From positions 79,636 through 123,803 of the forward strand of contig CACLRL010000001.1 in assembly GCA_902609285.1 (NCBI GenBank): 44,168 nucleotides of DNA. Direction: 5' to 3'. The translations under genes were made by a program, and so were the position numbers. The stretch is from an uncultured Candidatus Actinomarina sp. GTDB lineage: Bacteria; Actinomycetota; Acidimicrobiia; Actinomarinales; Actinomarinaceae. Shown in pieces: positions 9,328-17,352 of this stretch. The first letter of the stretch is position 1, and every line of letters begins with the position of its first letter. The notes beneath the pieces were generated by a model, which saw only the letters and a list, made by a program, of their open reading frames with translations, was not told the DNA's origin and did not search any database.

Positions 9328-9981
9328 ATGTTATTTTTTAGATTAACACTTGTACCTATTCAAGAAGGAAAAATGGAAGATGCGATGTCATTCGCAGAAG
9401 AAAAAGTCGACGAATTTATAGGCATACCTGGATTATTGCAAGTTGCATTATGTGAAAATAGTGATGGTCAACTTATGTCTTGGTCAACCTGGTTGAGCGA
9501 AGATTCAATGAACGGATCAAGTGAACAATTAGCAGAAGCTCTTGGAGGTCTAAAAGACTTTGTCACGGGACCACCTGAGATTTCGTTTGGACCAATGACG
9601 GCTGGTCAGCAATACGTAAATATTATGAAAGGCGATAGAGAAGGGCAATCTTTTGTTGTTCGAATTGGATATGGATCAGAATATATTGAAGAAAAATATG
9701 ATGAAGGCATGGATTGGCTGCAAAATACTGTTTATGCAGGATATGAAGGAACCGAAGGTTTACTTGGCGCATTCGCAGTTGACGTTGGAGGAAAGTTCGT
9801 TACTTTAAGTAACTGGGACAGCCAAGAAGCACTTGATGCATCGTTAGAGTCATTTCAACAAATTATGGCTGATGCACAAAACTACATTAAAAGTCCTCCA
9901 ACAATCGTTACTGGCGAATGTAGTATTTGGAGAAATATGGCGAGTTTCCCTGCGGGAAAACTATCAGATTGGAGTAAATAA
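9328..9981 (+). CDS. Tandem ABM-like protein B
   Basis: 217 aa, closest relative of protein A. They share the inter-repeat segment (GPPEISFGPMTAGQQY here, EPPTIFEGPMIAAQQY there) and the C-terminal TGECSIWRN...FPAGKL, where A has TGECNVWKN...FPVGKL. The two repeats carry LMSWSTWLSEDS and VTLSNWDSQEAL at the position where ABM proteins have their conserved Trp. SD AAAGGAG lies 6 nt before ATG. It lies 4 nt upstream of the M2 membrane gene, so coupling with that protein is likely. Function unknown. Confidence 0.75.
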   Translation: MLFFRLTLVPIQEGKMEDAMSFAEEKVDEFIGIPGLLQVALCENSDGQLMSWSTWLSEDSMNGSSEQLAEALGGLKDFVTGPPEISFGPMTAGQQYVNIMKGDREGQSFVVRIGYGSEYIEEKYDEGMDWLQNTVYAGYEGTEGLLGAFAVDVGGKFVTLSNWDSQEALDASLESFQQIMADAQNYIKSPPTIVTGECSIWRNMASFPAGKLSDWSK

Positions 9982-9985
9982 GAAA

Positions 9986-10600
9986 ATGATTACAGCAAAA
10001 GAAAGAGAATTAGGAACACGATTTACCTATATAAATATTGTGGCAACATTAATTAACTTTGTATTTTTAGCATTTATTATTGGTCCTGATGAAATAGGAT
10101 ATAACGAAAGCTTTGGAGCACTGCTTGGTTTAGTGGGCTTAGCTCAAGGGGTAACATTTCTTGGAATTATAAGGCTTTCAGGAAAATTATTTAATTCTGA
10201 TGAAAATCCACTTCTAGCTGGTGCTGTAGCTGTAACTTATGGAGTAGCGATAGTAGGCTTAATGTTTGCTTTAACTCCAACCTTTATAGCTAATGGATTT
10301 AGTGTTCGTGGAATATCAGCAGACACCGTAAATGATTTAAGTTTTTATTTAAACTTCACACAATTTTTGTTTGCAGCATTTTGGATTGGACAGGTAGTTA
10401 GAGCAGATGATGGACAATTGCCTTCATGGGGCAAAACTGTTGGAAATGCTCAAGCATATGGATCAGCTGCTGTATTGTTCGCTTTTTATTTTGGTGTTAT
10501 TGGTCAGTCTTTGTTTGTTCCGGCATTAGCATTGTTTGGTATTGTCCTATACCCTGCTTTTATATATGGAATGTCACAAGCTTTTTCGAATACTAATTAA
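9986..10600 (+). CDS. Six-TM membrane protein, family M2 copy a (unknown function)
   Basis: 204 aa from ATG 9986. An upstream in-frame ATG (9872) lies inside protein B and is rejected because the paralog at 38802 starts at the equivalent place (MITAKERELG versus LLTTKEAQLG). Six helices. Motifs shared with the paralog are GPDEIGYNESFG in the first loop, LPSWGKTVGNAQAY before helix 5, and FIYGMSQAF at the C-terminus. The conserved Tyr-Asn-Glu and Trp-Gly-Lys loops are the best candidates for functional surfaces. Lies between ABM genes B and C with 4- and 3-nt gaps. Confidence 0.8.
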   Translation: MITAKERELGTRFTYINIVATLINFVFLAFIIGPDEIGYNESFGALLGLVGLAQGVTFLGIIRLSGKLFNSDENPLLAGAVAVTYGVAIVGLMFALTPTFIANGFSVRGISADTVNDLSFYLNFTQFLFAAFWIGQVVRADDGQLPSWGKTVGNAQAYGSAAVLFAFYFGVIGQSLFVPALALFGIVLYPAFIYGMSQAFSNTN

Positions 10601-10603
10601 AAA

Positions 10604-11248
10604 ATGTATGCTGTAGCCATTACTATTTTATTTAAAGAGGGAAAGCTTGATGAGCTCAAAGACTTTTTTGAAACCTCCGGGTTCCCGGCTTTGGAACCAC
10701 TTATAGGTGACATGTATTCTATTGCATTCTTTAACCCAAAAGATAATGTAAATCTTGGTATTGCATTTATGAAAGATAAAGAGACTGCAGATAAATTTGC
10801 AGAAATTAGAAACGAAAACTTAATGCAAATTCAAGATATTCTTGATAGTCTTCCCAGAGTCTATGAAGGTGAATTGATTACCGGTAAGACTTTAAAAGAT
10901 TCATTAATTGAAGACTCAAAAGAGACAATGTTTTTAGCATTTGCAAAATTAGATGTCAAAGATGCTGATGAGTACATGAATCTTCAAAAGGAAATCTACT
11001 TACCAAAACTTGAAGAGGATGATGGTATTATCTCTTACGGAGCTTTCAAATCTGATGAAAACAATTTAGTGTTATTTGAATTTTGGACTTCTCATGACGC
11101 AAAGCATGATTTTGACGAAAAACTTAATGCTGATGGAAATGTGTACGAACAATTTATGCCATTGATGAATGGGTTTGATGATTATTATGGAAATCCTTAC
11201 GCAATAAAGCAATTTGTTGACTTTAAGTCCGGTGAATCAATAAATTAA
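10604..11248 (+). CDS. Tandem ABM-like protein C (divergent)
   Basis: 214 aa with the same two-repeat plan (MYAVAITILFKEGKLDELKD; TMFLAFAKLDVKDADEYMNL). The first repeat lacks the Trp (LGIAFMKDKETA), while the second keeps FEFWTSHDAKHDF. It is the most diverged of the four family members and more acidic. Starts 3 nt after the membrane gene without a clear SD, so it depends on coupling. Last gene of the operon: the next gene has its own leaderless-type promoter 22 nt later. Confidence 0.72.
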   Translation: MYAVAITILFKEGKLDELKDFFETSGFPALEPLIGDMYSIAFFNPKDNVNLGIAFMKDKETADKFAEIRNENLMQIQDILDSLPRVYEGELITGKTLKDSLIEDSKETMFLAFAKLDVKDADEYMNLQKEIYLPKLEEDDGIISYGAFKSDENNLVLFEFWTSHDAKHDFDEKLNADGNVYEQFMPLMNGFDDYYGNPYAIKQFVDFKSGESIN

Positions 11249-11257
11249 ATAGTCTTT

Positions 11258-11263
11258 TAAAAT
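11258..11263 (+). promoter_or_regulatory. -10 box TAAAAT of the acyltransferase-3 gene
   Basis: Ends 7 nt before ATG 11271. It marks a new transcription unit directly after the ABM operon. Confidence 0.45.
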
Positions 11264-11270
11264 CAATTCT

Positions 11271-12386
11271 ATGTTCGACGAAAGAAGACACGACATAGAT
11301 GCACTTAGATCTATTGCTCTTTTTCTCTTAATTTTTTATCATTTGGCTGTATCTTTCACATCTGTCGCTAAGTGGATCCTTTTTGTTCCGAACAATAAGC
11401 CAATAGATAATATATGGAGTTTGCTTAGCATATTCAATATATGGAGGATCCCGCTACTTTTTATAATTGCTGGTATTGCATTAAGATTTTCCTACCAAAA
11501 CAGAGGTGTTGGTAAACTTTTTAAAGAAAGATTTAAAAGATTAGGAATTCCTTACCTCTTTGGAGTAGTTACATTTGTTCCTTTATATATAATAATTTCT
11601 GCTCAATTCATTTATGGAGACATGAGCTTAGATGACAACATAGGGGTGTTGATCACTTCCATATTTACTGGGGGACATTTATGGTTTTTGATAAATATAT
11701 TAATTTATTGTTTACTTTTTATTCCAATAATTGGTTTCATATCAAACAAAAAAAGAGGATATAAATTTGTTGATTCAATTTTGAAAATACGAGGGGGTGT
11801 TCTCTTATTTTCAATTCCAATAATTTTAGAAGGATACCTTTTAGATCTTACAGCTTATAAAGAAGATATAGGTTATGGCAATAGTTATTCAGAATACTAT
11901 GGAACAGACCATGGCCTATTACTTGGTTTCATATGGTTTCTTATTGGAATAGTTCTGACTTCTCAAGGTGATACTTTTTGGGAATACAACATAAAAAATA
12001 TAAACACACATGCACTTATTGGTGTACCACTTCTTATTAATAGGTTTGTAAACGAGTTTGAGGTTGCAAATACGTTGATAGCTTTCGAATCATTTAATTT
12101 TATATTTTTAATTTTTGGGATTGGAGCAAAATATTTAAACAAAGATTCTTCTCAATTGCAATATTACAAACAGGCGGTATTTCCTGTTTATATAGTCCAC
12201 ATGCCAGTGCAAATGGGTATTATGTATCTTTTCTCAGATTTAAATATCCCCTTTTTAATAAAATTTCCTTTGGTGTTATTTTTAATCTGCTTCGTAAGCC
12301 TCACAATTTACCATGCTGTCAAAAATTTCAGACTTCTTCGACCACTGTTTGGATTAACAAACAAAAAAAATAATGAATCTAAATAA
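11271..12386 (+). CDS. Acyltransferase-3 family membrane protein
   Basis: 371 aa with about ten hydrophobic helices. The N-terminus RRHDIDALRSIALFLLIFYH is the diagnostic start of the acyltransferase-3 family (OafA-like), including the helix 1 His that is essential in studied members. These proteins O-acylate sugars of surface polysaccharides or other extracytoplasmic acceptors using acyl-CoA from the cytoplasm. No SGNH domain is fused. The acceptor cannot be told from the neighbours. The 3' end overlaps a possible small membrane ORF. Confidence 0.88.
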   Translation: MFDERRHDIDALRSIALFLLIFYHLAVSFTSVAKWILFVPNNKPIDNIWSLLSIFNIWRIPLLFIIAGIALRFSYQNRGVGKLFKERFKRLGIPYLFGVVTFVPLYIIISAQFIYGDMSLDDNIGVLITSIFTGGHLWFLINILIYCLLFIPIIGFISNKKRGYKFVDSILKIRGGVLLFSIPIILEGYLLDLTAYKEDIGYGNSYSEYYGTDHGLLLGFIWFLIGIVLTSQGDTFWEYNIKNINTHALIGVPLLINRFVNEFEVANTLIAFESFNFIFLIFGIGAKYLNKDSSQLQYYKQAVFPVYIVHMPVQMGIMYLFSDLNIPFLIKFPLVLFLICFVSLTIYHAVKNFRLLRPLFGLTNKKNNESK

Positions 12387-12501
12387 AGTACCTTACAGAC
12401 TAATTTTTATTCTGATATTTATATTTTTTCTAGTATTTTCTGATTCTTATATTGCAAAAAGACTGGTTCAATTACCTTCACTTTTATTAAACTATTTTTA
12501 A
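12373..12501 (+). CDS. Possible 42-aa single-helix membrane protein
   Basis: ATG 12373 lies inside the end of the acyltransferase gene (14-nt overlap) and the TAA ends 2 nt before the next ATG. It starts MNLNKVPYRL, continues with one strongly hydrophobic helix of about 14 residues, and ends with a basic/Leu tail. It fills the only gap between two genes exactly, the main argument that it is translated. No family was recognised and a chance ORF in AT-rich DNA remains possible. Confidence 0.4.
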   Translation: MNLNKVPYRLIFILIFIFFLVFSDSYIAKRLVQLPSLLLNYF

Positions 12502-12503
12502 TT

Positions 12504-12875
12504 ATGGAACTATTAGATTTTGCTGATCATGAATACATAAATCTAGTTACCTATAAAAAAGACAATACATCAGTAAAAACTCCTGTATGGGTTGCTGAAT
12601 ATGATAATTACCTAGTAATCACATCCAGTAAATCGGCAGGTAAAGTAAAAAGAATTAAAAATAATGGCAAAGCAACTATTTATATCACAGATCAAATAGG
12701 AAGTAGCACTTTATCAGAACCAGTTAATGTAAAAGCTTCATTAATAGAAGATGAGAAAACTAAACAGGCAGCATTAAATACTATAATTAAAAAGTATGGT
12801 TCAATGTCAAAGATGTTTATACGGGGCTCAAACAAAAACAGATCAATTATTAGAATTGATGAGATAGTTAGTTAA
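12504..12875 (+). CDS. PPOX-class F420-dependent oxidoreductase-like protein
   Basis: 123 aa, a single split-barrel flavin/deazaflavin domain. Motifs of the actinobacterial F420-binding subgroup are visible: SVKTPVWVAEYDNYLVIT and KSAGKVKRIKNNGKATIY. Family members reduce quinones, biliverdin or aflatoxin-type lactones with F420H2. Which cofactor this one uses is inferred from subgroup resemblance only. Convergent with the SRPBCC gene, overlapping it by 8 nt. Confidence 0.82.
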   Translation: MELLDFADHEYINLVTYKKDNTSVKTPVWVAEYDNYLVITSSKSAGKVKRIKNNGKATIYITDQIGSSTLSEPVNVKASLIEDEKTKQAALNTIIKKYGSMSKMFIRGSNKNRSIIRIDEIVS

Positions 12876-13368
12876 TCTCAGAAAACCATTTATGGGTTCC
12901 AAAATGATTTCTTGGAACCGGACTATTGTTGATTAAGAAATACTCAATACCTCCAAGCACAGAATCTAAATAGTTACTTAATTGAGGATTTATTTGAAAT
13001 ACAAACGGTATCACGTACAGTGGACCAGGAAAATTTTTTAGAGGATATGTGTTTACTTGAATTGATAATTCAGATTCTTCATCATTACCAAACAATCTCC
13101 ATCGAACCTTAGATTTTCTTCCATTTGCCGTACCAATTATTAAATCATATCCGTTTTCATCCCAGTGTGTAAATTCTCTTTCGAAGGTCAATCCGCTTAA
13201 ATATTCCAATGTATCTTTAGAACCGACACCCGGCCAAGAGATAACATTATTAACTTTACAAAAGGGATGGGTTTCATTTAGATAATTTGGAGTAGTAATT
13301 ACGTCCCAAACCTCATCCTTTGAAAAGTTCATTTTCTTACTTCTTTTTACAGATAAAATTTTATTCAT
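12868..13368 (-). CDS. SRPBCC (START/Bet v1-like) family protein
   Basis: 166 aa. The helix-grip opening SKDEVWDVITTPNYLNETHP, the GVGSKDTLEYLSGL strand pair and a C-terminal amphipathic helix (LDSVLGGIEYFLIN) fit the polyketide cyclase/ligand-binding SRPBCC fold. Members bind hydrophobic ligands. The substrate here is unknown. Start ATG 13368 has TAATAT (13375-13380) 6 nt upstream, so it is probably leaderless. An in-frame ATG 12 codons later is a weaker alternative. Confidence 0.75.
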   Translation of the reverse strand: MNKILSVKRSKKMNFSKDEVWDVITTPNYLNETHPFCKVNNVISWPGVGSKDTLEYLSGLTFEREFTHWDENGYDLIIGTANGRKSKVRWRLFGNDEESELSIQVNTYPLKNFPGPLYVIPFVFQINPQLSNYLDSVLGGIEYFLINNSPVPRNHFGTHKWFSEIN

Positions 13369-13374
13369 AAGATT

Positions 13375-13380
13375 ATATTA
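13375..13380 (-). promoter_or_regulatory. -10 box TAATAT of the SRPBCC gene
   Basis: Six nt before the start codon. It abuts the 12-bp inverted repeat at 13384-13450, so that repeat would sit in the -35 region. Confidence 0.45.
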
Positions 13381-13383
13381 AAG

Positions 13384-13450
13384 CATAGGCTAACTACTTT
13401 TGGAAGAGTGTTTGAGTGACGCAATAACGCATACATGAAGTTAGCCTATG
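13384..13450. repeat. 12-bp perfect inverted repeat with 43-nt spacer
   Basis: CATAGGCTAACT (13384-13395) and AGTTAGCCTATG (13439-13450). G+C content is higher than the surroundings. It sits just upstream of the SRPBCC start. No terminal target-site duplication is visible, so a MITE is not supported. It could be a looped operator or a structured RNA on either strand. Confidence 0.6.
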
Positions 13451-13525
13451 AGATAATTATAGATTTTGATTCACAAACCTGCAAGATTGTGATAATTTTT
13501 TCACAAGTTGATTATAAATGTGAAA

Positions 13526-13612
13526 TTAAAGCATTAAATAAAGAAATCCAACAAACATGGGTATTAGTAATGTGAAGGCAAGTGCGACGATTCTTTTTAC
13601 ATCCATATACAT
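13526..13612 (-). CDS. Possible 28-aa micro-protein, single helix
   Basis: ATG 13612 (alternative 13606) to TAA 13526, with a short start (MYMDVKRI) followed by one hydrophobic helix containing FVGFLYLML. It lies 20 nt downstream of the amino-acid permease gene on the same strand, the usual position for a small transporter-associated peptide. Evidence is limited to its composition and position. Confidence 0.3.
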   Translation of the reverse strand: MYMDVKRIVALAFTLLIPMFVGFLYLML

Positions 13613-13632
13613 TAGATTAACTACGATCCAAT

Positions 13633-14796
13633 TTAAAAATAAATTACAAGAAAGATTCCAAGCGTCCCACAAAAGACTAATCCATAAATTGAGATCATAA
13701 CCGAGAATATTCTCTCAGATTTTTCAAGTCTGATAACACATAAATTTGTGATTAAATAGTATATCAAAATAAATATCGCACTTAACTTTACAGCTGGTAG
13801 AAGATCAAAAGTTAATATACCTGCTGCAACCAATAAGCCACAAAAGATATCGGAGATATAGGCAGAATTTTGCTTTGGATGAATTGTCTTAAAATAATCT
13901 GGAATTTTTTTATCCCTAGACATTGCAACTAACACTCTACTTATTCCAGGCAAAAGAGCGAGCAACACAGAGCCTGTTGCGATTGTGGAAGCAATCACTA
14001 TTAGATATGAAAATTCAGAAAAACGACTTAAGTCGAAAGCCACTTTTAAAGGCGTAGAAGAATTTTCAATGATACTTGGACTAACGATCCCAAGTGTTGC
14101 ATAAGATGTAGAAACATATATAAATAATGCTATCCCTAAACCGGTAAGTATTGCTTTTGGGATGATCTTTTCTGGATTGCTGACCTCCTCACCAAATGTT
14201 GCAAGTCTTGAGTATCCTGTAAATGCAAAAAACCATATGCTTGCACTCAAAATTAATTTCTTTATAGATAGACCTTTTGTTATTGGTATGTTCATTGAAA
14301 AGTTTTCAGAACTTGTCACAGATATTAAATAAAAGACAATTATGAGAATGATTGTGTATGTGAACCATTTAGCAATATCTACAGTTTTTGAAATTCCAAA
14401 ATAATTAATTAATGTAACTGAAAAAATAAACAACAACGCGATTATTTTTGGATTCTCTGGATATAAATAATTGCCAAGAGTCAGAGAAACCGCAACACAA
14501 CTAATTAATTTTCCGATTATAAATGCATACCCTGCAATTAAGGATGGAAAGTTTCCAAGAACATTCTTTGCGTAAAGGTAGGTTCCTCCAGCTTGAGGGT
14601 AAATTCTTGCAAGTTGTGCGGATGAACTAGCATTGGCATAAGCCACCGTCCCAGCAAATAGCAACCCTAATATTGAGGAGTAAGAAGCAATTTTTGATGT
14701 TGGTGATATGTTGAAAAACAGGCCAGCACCAATCATGGAGCTTAAACCTAACAAAATTGAATTTTTTAGGGTTAAGGTTCTTTTGAATTTATCCAT
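13633..14796 (-). CDS. APC superfamily amino-acid permease
   Basis: 387 aa with about 10-11 helices. The family opening is present: LKNSILLGLSSMIGAGLFFN (helix 1 with the GxGx substrate-binding break), then PQAGGTYLYAKNVLG (helix 3 signature) and GYSRLATFGEEVSNPEK. It is shorter than the usual 430-500 residues, having lost C-terminal helices. Imports amino acids by proton or exchange coupling. The substrate is not predictable. Start ATG 14796 with TAAAAT 6 nt upstream. Divergent from 14864. Confidence 0.88.
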   Translation of the reverse strand: MDKFKRTLTLKNSILLGLSSMIGAGLFFNISPTSKIASYSSILGLLFAGTVAYANASSSAQLARIYPQAGGTYLYAKNVLGNFPSLIAGYAFIIGKLISCVAVSLTLGNYLYPENPKIIALLFIFSVTLINYFGISKTVDIAKWFTYTIILIIVFYLISVTSSENFSMNIPITKGLSIKKLILSASIWFFAFTGYSRLATFGEEVSNPEKIIPKAILTGLGIALFIYVSTSYATLGIVSPSIIENSSTPLKVAFDLSRFSEFSYLIVIASTIATGSVLLALLPGISRVLVAMSRDKKIPDYFKTIHPKQNSAYISDIFCGLLVAAGILTFDLLPAVKLSAIFILIYYLITNLCVIRLEKSERIFSVMISIYGLVFCGTLGIFLVIYF

Positions 14797-14802
14797 TTTC
14801 TT

Positions 14803-14808
14803 ATTTTA
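14803..14808 (-). promoter_or_regulatory. -10 box TAAAAT of the permease gene
   Basis: Reads TAAAAT-AAGAAA-ATG on the minus strand (6-nt gap). Confidence 0.5.
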
Positions 14809-14851
14809 TTAACTACAAAAAATACAAACGAAAATTTAAATTCTTTCATGA

Positions 14852-14857
14852 TAAGAT
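14852..14857 (+). promoter_or_regulatory. -10 box TAAGAT of the His-rich membrane protein gene
   Basis: Reads TAAGAT-ATTTTT-ATG. Shares the 67-nt divergent region with the permease promoter. Confidence 0.5.
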
Positions 14858-14863
14858 ATTTTT

Positions 14864-15853
14864 ATGTTCAATAAACTGGCTCCTCTTCCTATCACTGAAC
14901 CAAAATATCGCAGGCTAATGATCTTTGCAATGCTTTGGATGTTTATTGGAGCATGGGTTGACGCAAGTGCTCATAGATATATTATTGACGAACTCGAGTC
15001 TTTCTTTACGCCATGGCATGGAATTTTATACTCTGGGTTTGGTGTCGTTGTTTTATCGGCACTCTATGTTAAAAACAAAATGAGAGATTTTAAATTTGAC
15101 GTTGGAATACTTGGTGCTTGTATTTTTGCAGTTGGAGGTGGATCCGACGCAATATGGCATTCACTTTTAGGAATAGAAGTTGGGATTGAACCACTAATTA
15201 CACCCTCTCATTTAATGTTATTCTTAGGAGCTTTCTTAATGCTTGATCATGTTTTTGCATCTAGACCAAATAAAGAGATTCTAGATACTGCATCATTGTT
15301 TGCCCTAGCATCAAGCTACGCACTGATCGTTTACATAACGCAGTTTGTAAACCCATTTTTTGAGCCATATATGTTTTTTCAAAATAATGAATTTATTTAT
15401 CAGGCGTTTTCTGCATCTTCTGTTTTTTTTCAAGCAATGTTGAGTTCGGTTGTTTTTGTATACGCTATAAGATTTAATGTCTTACCAAAAAATATGGCAT
15501 TAATTTATCTTATTTCTTTTATGTACCAGTCTCTAATTTTTCTATTAGGAGATTCTCAACTTTTATTTGGAACACTTATGGCTGGTGGATTTGTTTCCTT
15601 ACTTATCTATCAAATATCATCATGGTATTACAGGTCTAATCATGATAGAAAAATCCAGATATCTACTTCCTTAGTAGGTGCAATCTATGGCTTAACAGTC
15701 GTTTTGTACATATTACTTATTGCCACAAATGGGGGATATGATCTTTCTTGGAGATTTTATGGATTAGGAGGATTGATAACAACTCCCTTGTTGTTTGGAT
15801 ATATGGTTGGTAATTTAGGTGTTAGCCCGACAACTGGCGAAACAGTCTCCTAA
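14864..15853 (+). CDS. Polytopic membrane protein with conserved-looking His/Asp motifs (unknown)
   Basis: 329 aa with about eight helices. Candidate metal or catalytic residues recur at helix ends: DASAHRYIIDEL (Asp33, His37), FFTPWHGILYSG (His52), GGGSDAIWHSLLGIE (Asp95, His99), TPSHLMLF (His116) and LDH (His129). All lie in the first 130 residues. The spacing recalls intramembrane metal hydrolases, but I cannot name a family. The C-terminal half is plain hydrophobic. Convergent with the acyltransferase pair. Confidence 0.65.
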   Translation: MFNKLAPLPITEPKYRRLMIFAMLWMFIGAWVDASAHRYIIDELESFFTPWHGILYSGFGVVVLSALYVKNKMRDFKFDVGILGACIFAVGGGSDAIWHSLLGIEVGIEPLITPSHLMLFLGAFLMLDHVFASRPNKEILDTASLFALASSYALIVYITQFVNPFFEPYMFFQNNEFIYQAFSASSVFFQAMLSSVVFVYAIRFNVLPKNMALIYLISFMYQSLIFLLGDSQLLFGTLMAGGFVSLLIYQISSWYYRSNHDRKIQISTSLVGAIYGLTVVLYILLIATNGGYDLSWRFYGLGGLITTPLLFGYMVGNLGVSPTTGETVS

Positions 15854-15855
15854 AG

Positions 15856-16659
15856 TTATTTTTTTAAAGAGTCAGATAATTTCTTTAGTTGTTTGATTGC
15901 ATCATCATCATTTTCAGGTAACTGATTCCTAGAGACTGGTTTTCCGATAACTATCTTCATTTTTTTATTCTTTTTATTTAATAGTTCATTTAATTGTGTG
16001 ATATCTCTTAATTGTTTATTTATTACTGAAGCAAAATAAAAAAACCATGAATTTCTACCAACTATGTACGCTGGAACTAATAAGCACTCATGTCTTTCGG
16101 CGATGCTCAATGGAGTTTTTTGCCAAGCTCTTTCTTTAAGTCCAAATAGTGTAAATTTTGATAATCTTCCAGACGGAAATAAAATTCCTATTCTTTCTTC
16201 AGAGAAAAAAATCCGCATCCTTTCAATAGTTTTTTTTGTAGCTGTGTGAAGTTGACTCTCTTGATCCCATACAACAGGAGCCATCATATTATCAAAAGCT
16301 CCAAGTAGATAAACGAATATTTCATTTGCAAAAAAGAAAGCATCTTTCCTTACCTTAGAAACAGAATGATACAGAGCAACTGCATCTGCTGGGCCCATTG
16401 GATGATTTGATACTATTAAACACTTCCCTTTTTTTGGAATATTGTCCAATCCATCAATCTCACACATTTTTGTATATGTTTCTCCTAGCCACGTAAAAGC
16501 TTCTGGTCCCGACATACTTTGAATATGATCACCAACATAAATTGATTCTTTAATTCTCAAATACTTTGATAAGAAATTGAATATTGCTTTAGATAAAATA
16601 TTGTTTTTTAAGAACCATGGTCCTCTACTTTCAATAAGGTTGAAGATTTTTTCTTCCAT
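15856..16659 (-). CDS. PlsC-like acyltransferase (ornithine-lipid/hemolysin-type subgroup)
   Basis: 267 aa from ATG 16659, which overlaps the upstream stop as TGATG. A TTG 3 nt further up is less likely. Motif I is SNHPMGPADA, the H-P-x-G-x-x-D form seen in OlsB/hemolysin-like acyltransferases rather than the H-x4-D of PlsC. Motif III is LFPSGRLSK. A final IVIGKPV strand completes the domain. Expected to transfer an acyl chain from ACP or CoA to a lipid head group at the inner membrane face. Second of two adjacent acyltransferases translated in tandem, suggesting successive acylations of one lipid (inference). Confidence 0.8.
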   Translation of the reverse strand: MEEKIFNLIESRGPWFLKNNILSKAIFNFLSKYLRIKESIYVGDHIQSMSGPEAFTWLGETYTKMCEIDGLDNIPKKGKCLIVSNHPMGPADAVALYHSVSKVRKDAFFFANEIFVYLLGAFDNMMAPVVWDQESQLHTATKKTIERMRIFFSEERIGILFPSGRLSKFTLFGLKERAWQKTPLSIAERHECLLVPAYIVGRNSWFFYFASVINKQLRDITQLNELLNKKNKKMKIVIGKPVSRNQLPENDDDAIKQLKKLSDSLKK

Positions 16660-17327
16660 CAAGCTCTAAATATTTTTTTTCTACCCTTTATACCATCGAA
16701 TTCTAATCGGATTCTTCTGATGATTTCATCCTTTTCTCCAGCCATATTGAACGATGGCAAAAATTTTAATTGCTTATTCTTATAATCAATTTGAACAGGC
16801 ATAACCTCTGCTTCAAGCTCTTTTGCAAGATATACAAAACTTGATCTGAATCTATCAGCATCAAACCTACCTTCCGGGGTTATAATCAATAAAAAATTAT
16901 CAATTTTCTTGAGTTCTTCAATCACTGAATCATATTGACCAGAACCTTCTTTTCTATCAACGGGAATTGCACCAAATCTTCTGAATAGCTTTTCTTGGAG
17001 CCAACCGAGTGGCCATCTAAGACCCTGTTTATCAATATCGCAAGACTTAATAAATGGATTTGGTAGTTTGCGCATTGTCCATTTAGCTGATAAATACCTT
17101 ATTTTAATATCCATAGCAAGAATCATGAGAATCATGAGGTACTCGTCTTTTGCTGACTGATGGGGTGCAGCAACAATTATGACTCTTTTTTTATCTAAAA
17201 AACTACCAACCGCTCTAATGTCCTCAAAAAGTAGTAAAAAATATGCTAGTTTCTGAAGGAAAAATCGTTTTTTTCTGGGAGTATTTGAGGGTATTACTAC
17301 CTCAGGGAGTATTTTTGTATACGGCAT
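16659..17327 (-). CDS. 1-acyl-glycerol-phosphate acyltransferase-like (PlsC family)
   Basis: 222 aa. Catalytic motif APHQSAKDEY (H-x4-D) at about residue 55, GAIPVDRKEGSG (motif II) and TPEGRF (motif III, normally EGTR) give a complete PlsC core. One N-terminal hydrophobic stretch associates it with the membrane. It resembles the protein at 27680 in overall layout (GAIPVDR versus GGIPVWR; IDYKN-x-x-x-F). ATG 17327 has TAAAAT 7 nt upstream although the histidine phosphatase gene ends only 25 nt before, so it may be both read through and separately started. Confidence 0.83.
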   Translation of the reverse strand: MPYTKILPEVVIPSNTPRKKRFFLQKLAYFLLLFEDIRAVGSFLDKKRVIIVAAPHQSAKDEYLMILMILAMDIKIRYLSAKWTMRKLPNPFIKSCDIDKQGLRWPLGWLQEKLFRRFGAIPVDRKEGSGQYDSVIEELKKIDNFLLIITPEGRFDADRFRSSFVYLAKELEAEVMPVQIDYKNKQLKFLPSFNMAGEKDEIIRRIRLEFDGIKGRKKIFRA

Positions 17328-17334
17328 ATAAAGA

Positions 17335-17340
17335 ATTTTA
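17335..17340 (-). promoter_or_regulatory. -10 box TAAAAT of the PlsC-type gene
   Basis: Minus-strand TAAAAT-TCTTTAT-ATG (7-nt gap), inside the short gap after the upstream gene. Confidence 0.4.
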
Positions 17341-17352
17341 TTACTTAAATTT

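Noticed and set aside
8668-9981. Calling the ABM proteins heme-degrading monooxygenases (IsdG-like)
   Set aside because: The required Asn-Trp-His set could not be placed with confidence; only the fold is claimed.
9872-9985. Upstream start for the M2a membrane protein
   Set aside because: It lies inside the preceding ABM gene and the paralog begins at the site equivalent to 9986.
13384-13450. MITE or transposon remnant
   Set aside because: No target-site duplication, no transposase and no other copy in the window.
13487-13506. CRP/FNR binding site
   Set aside because: The half-sites are 8 nt apart, not 6, and the lineage is not expected to use that consensus.
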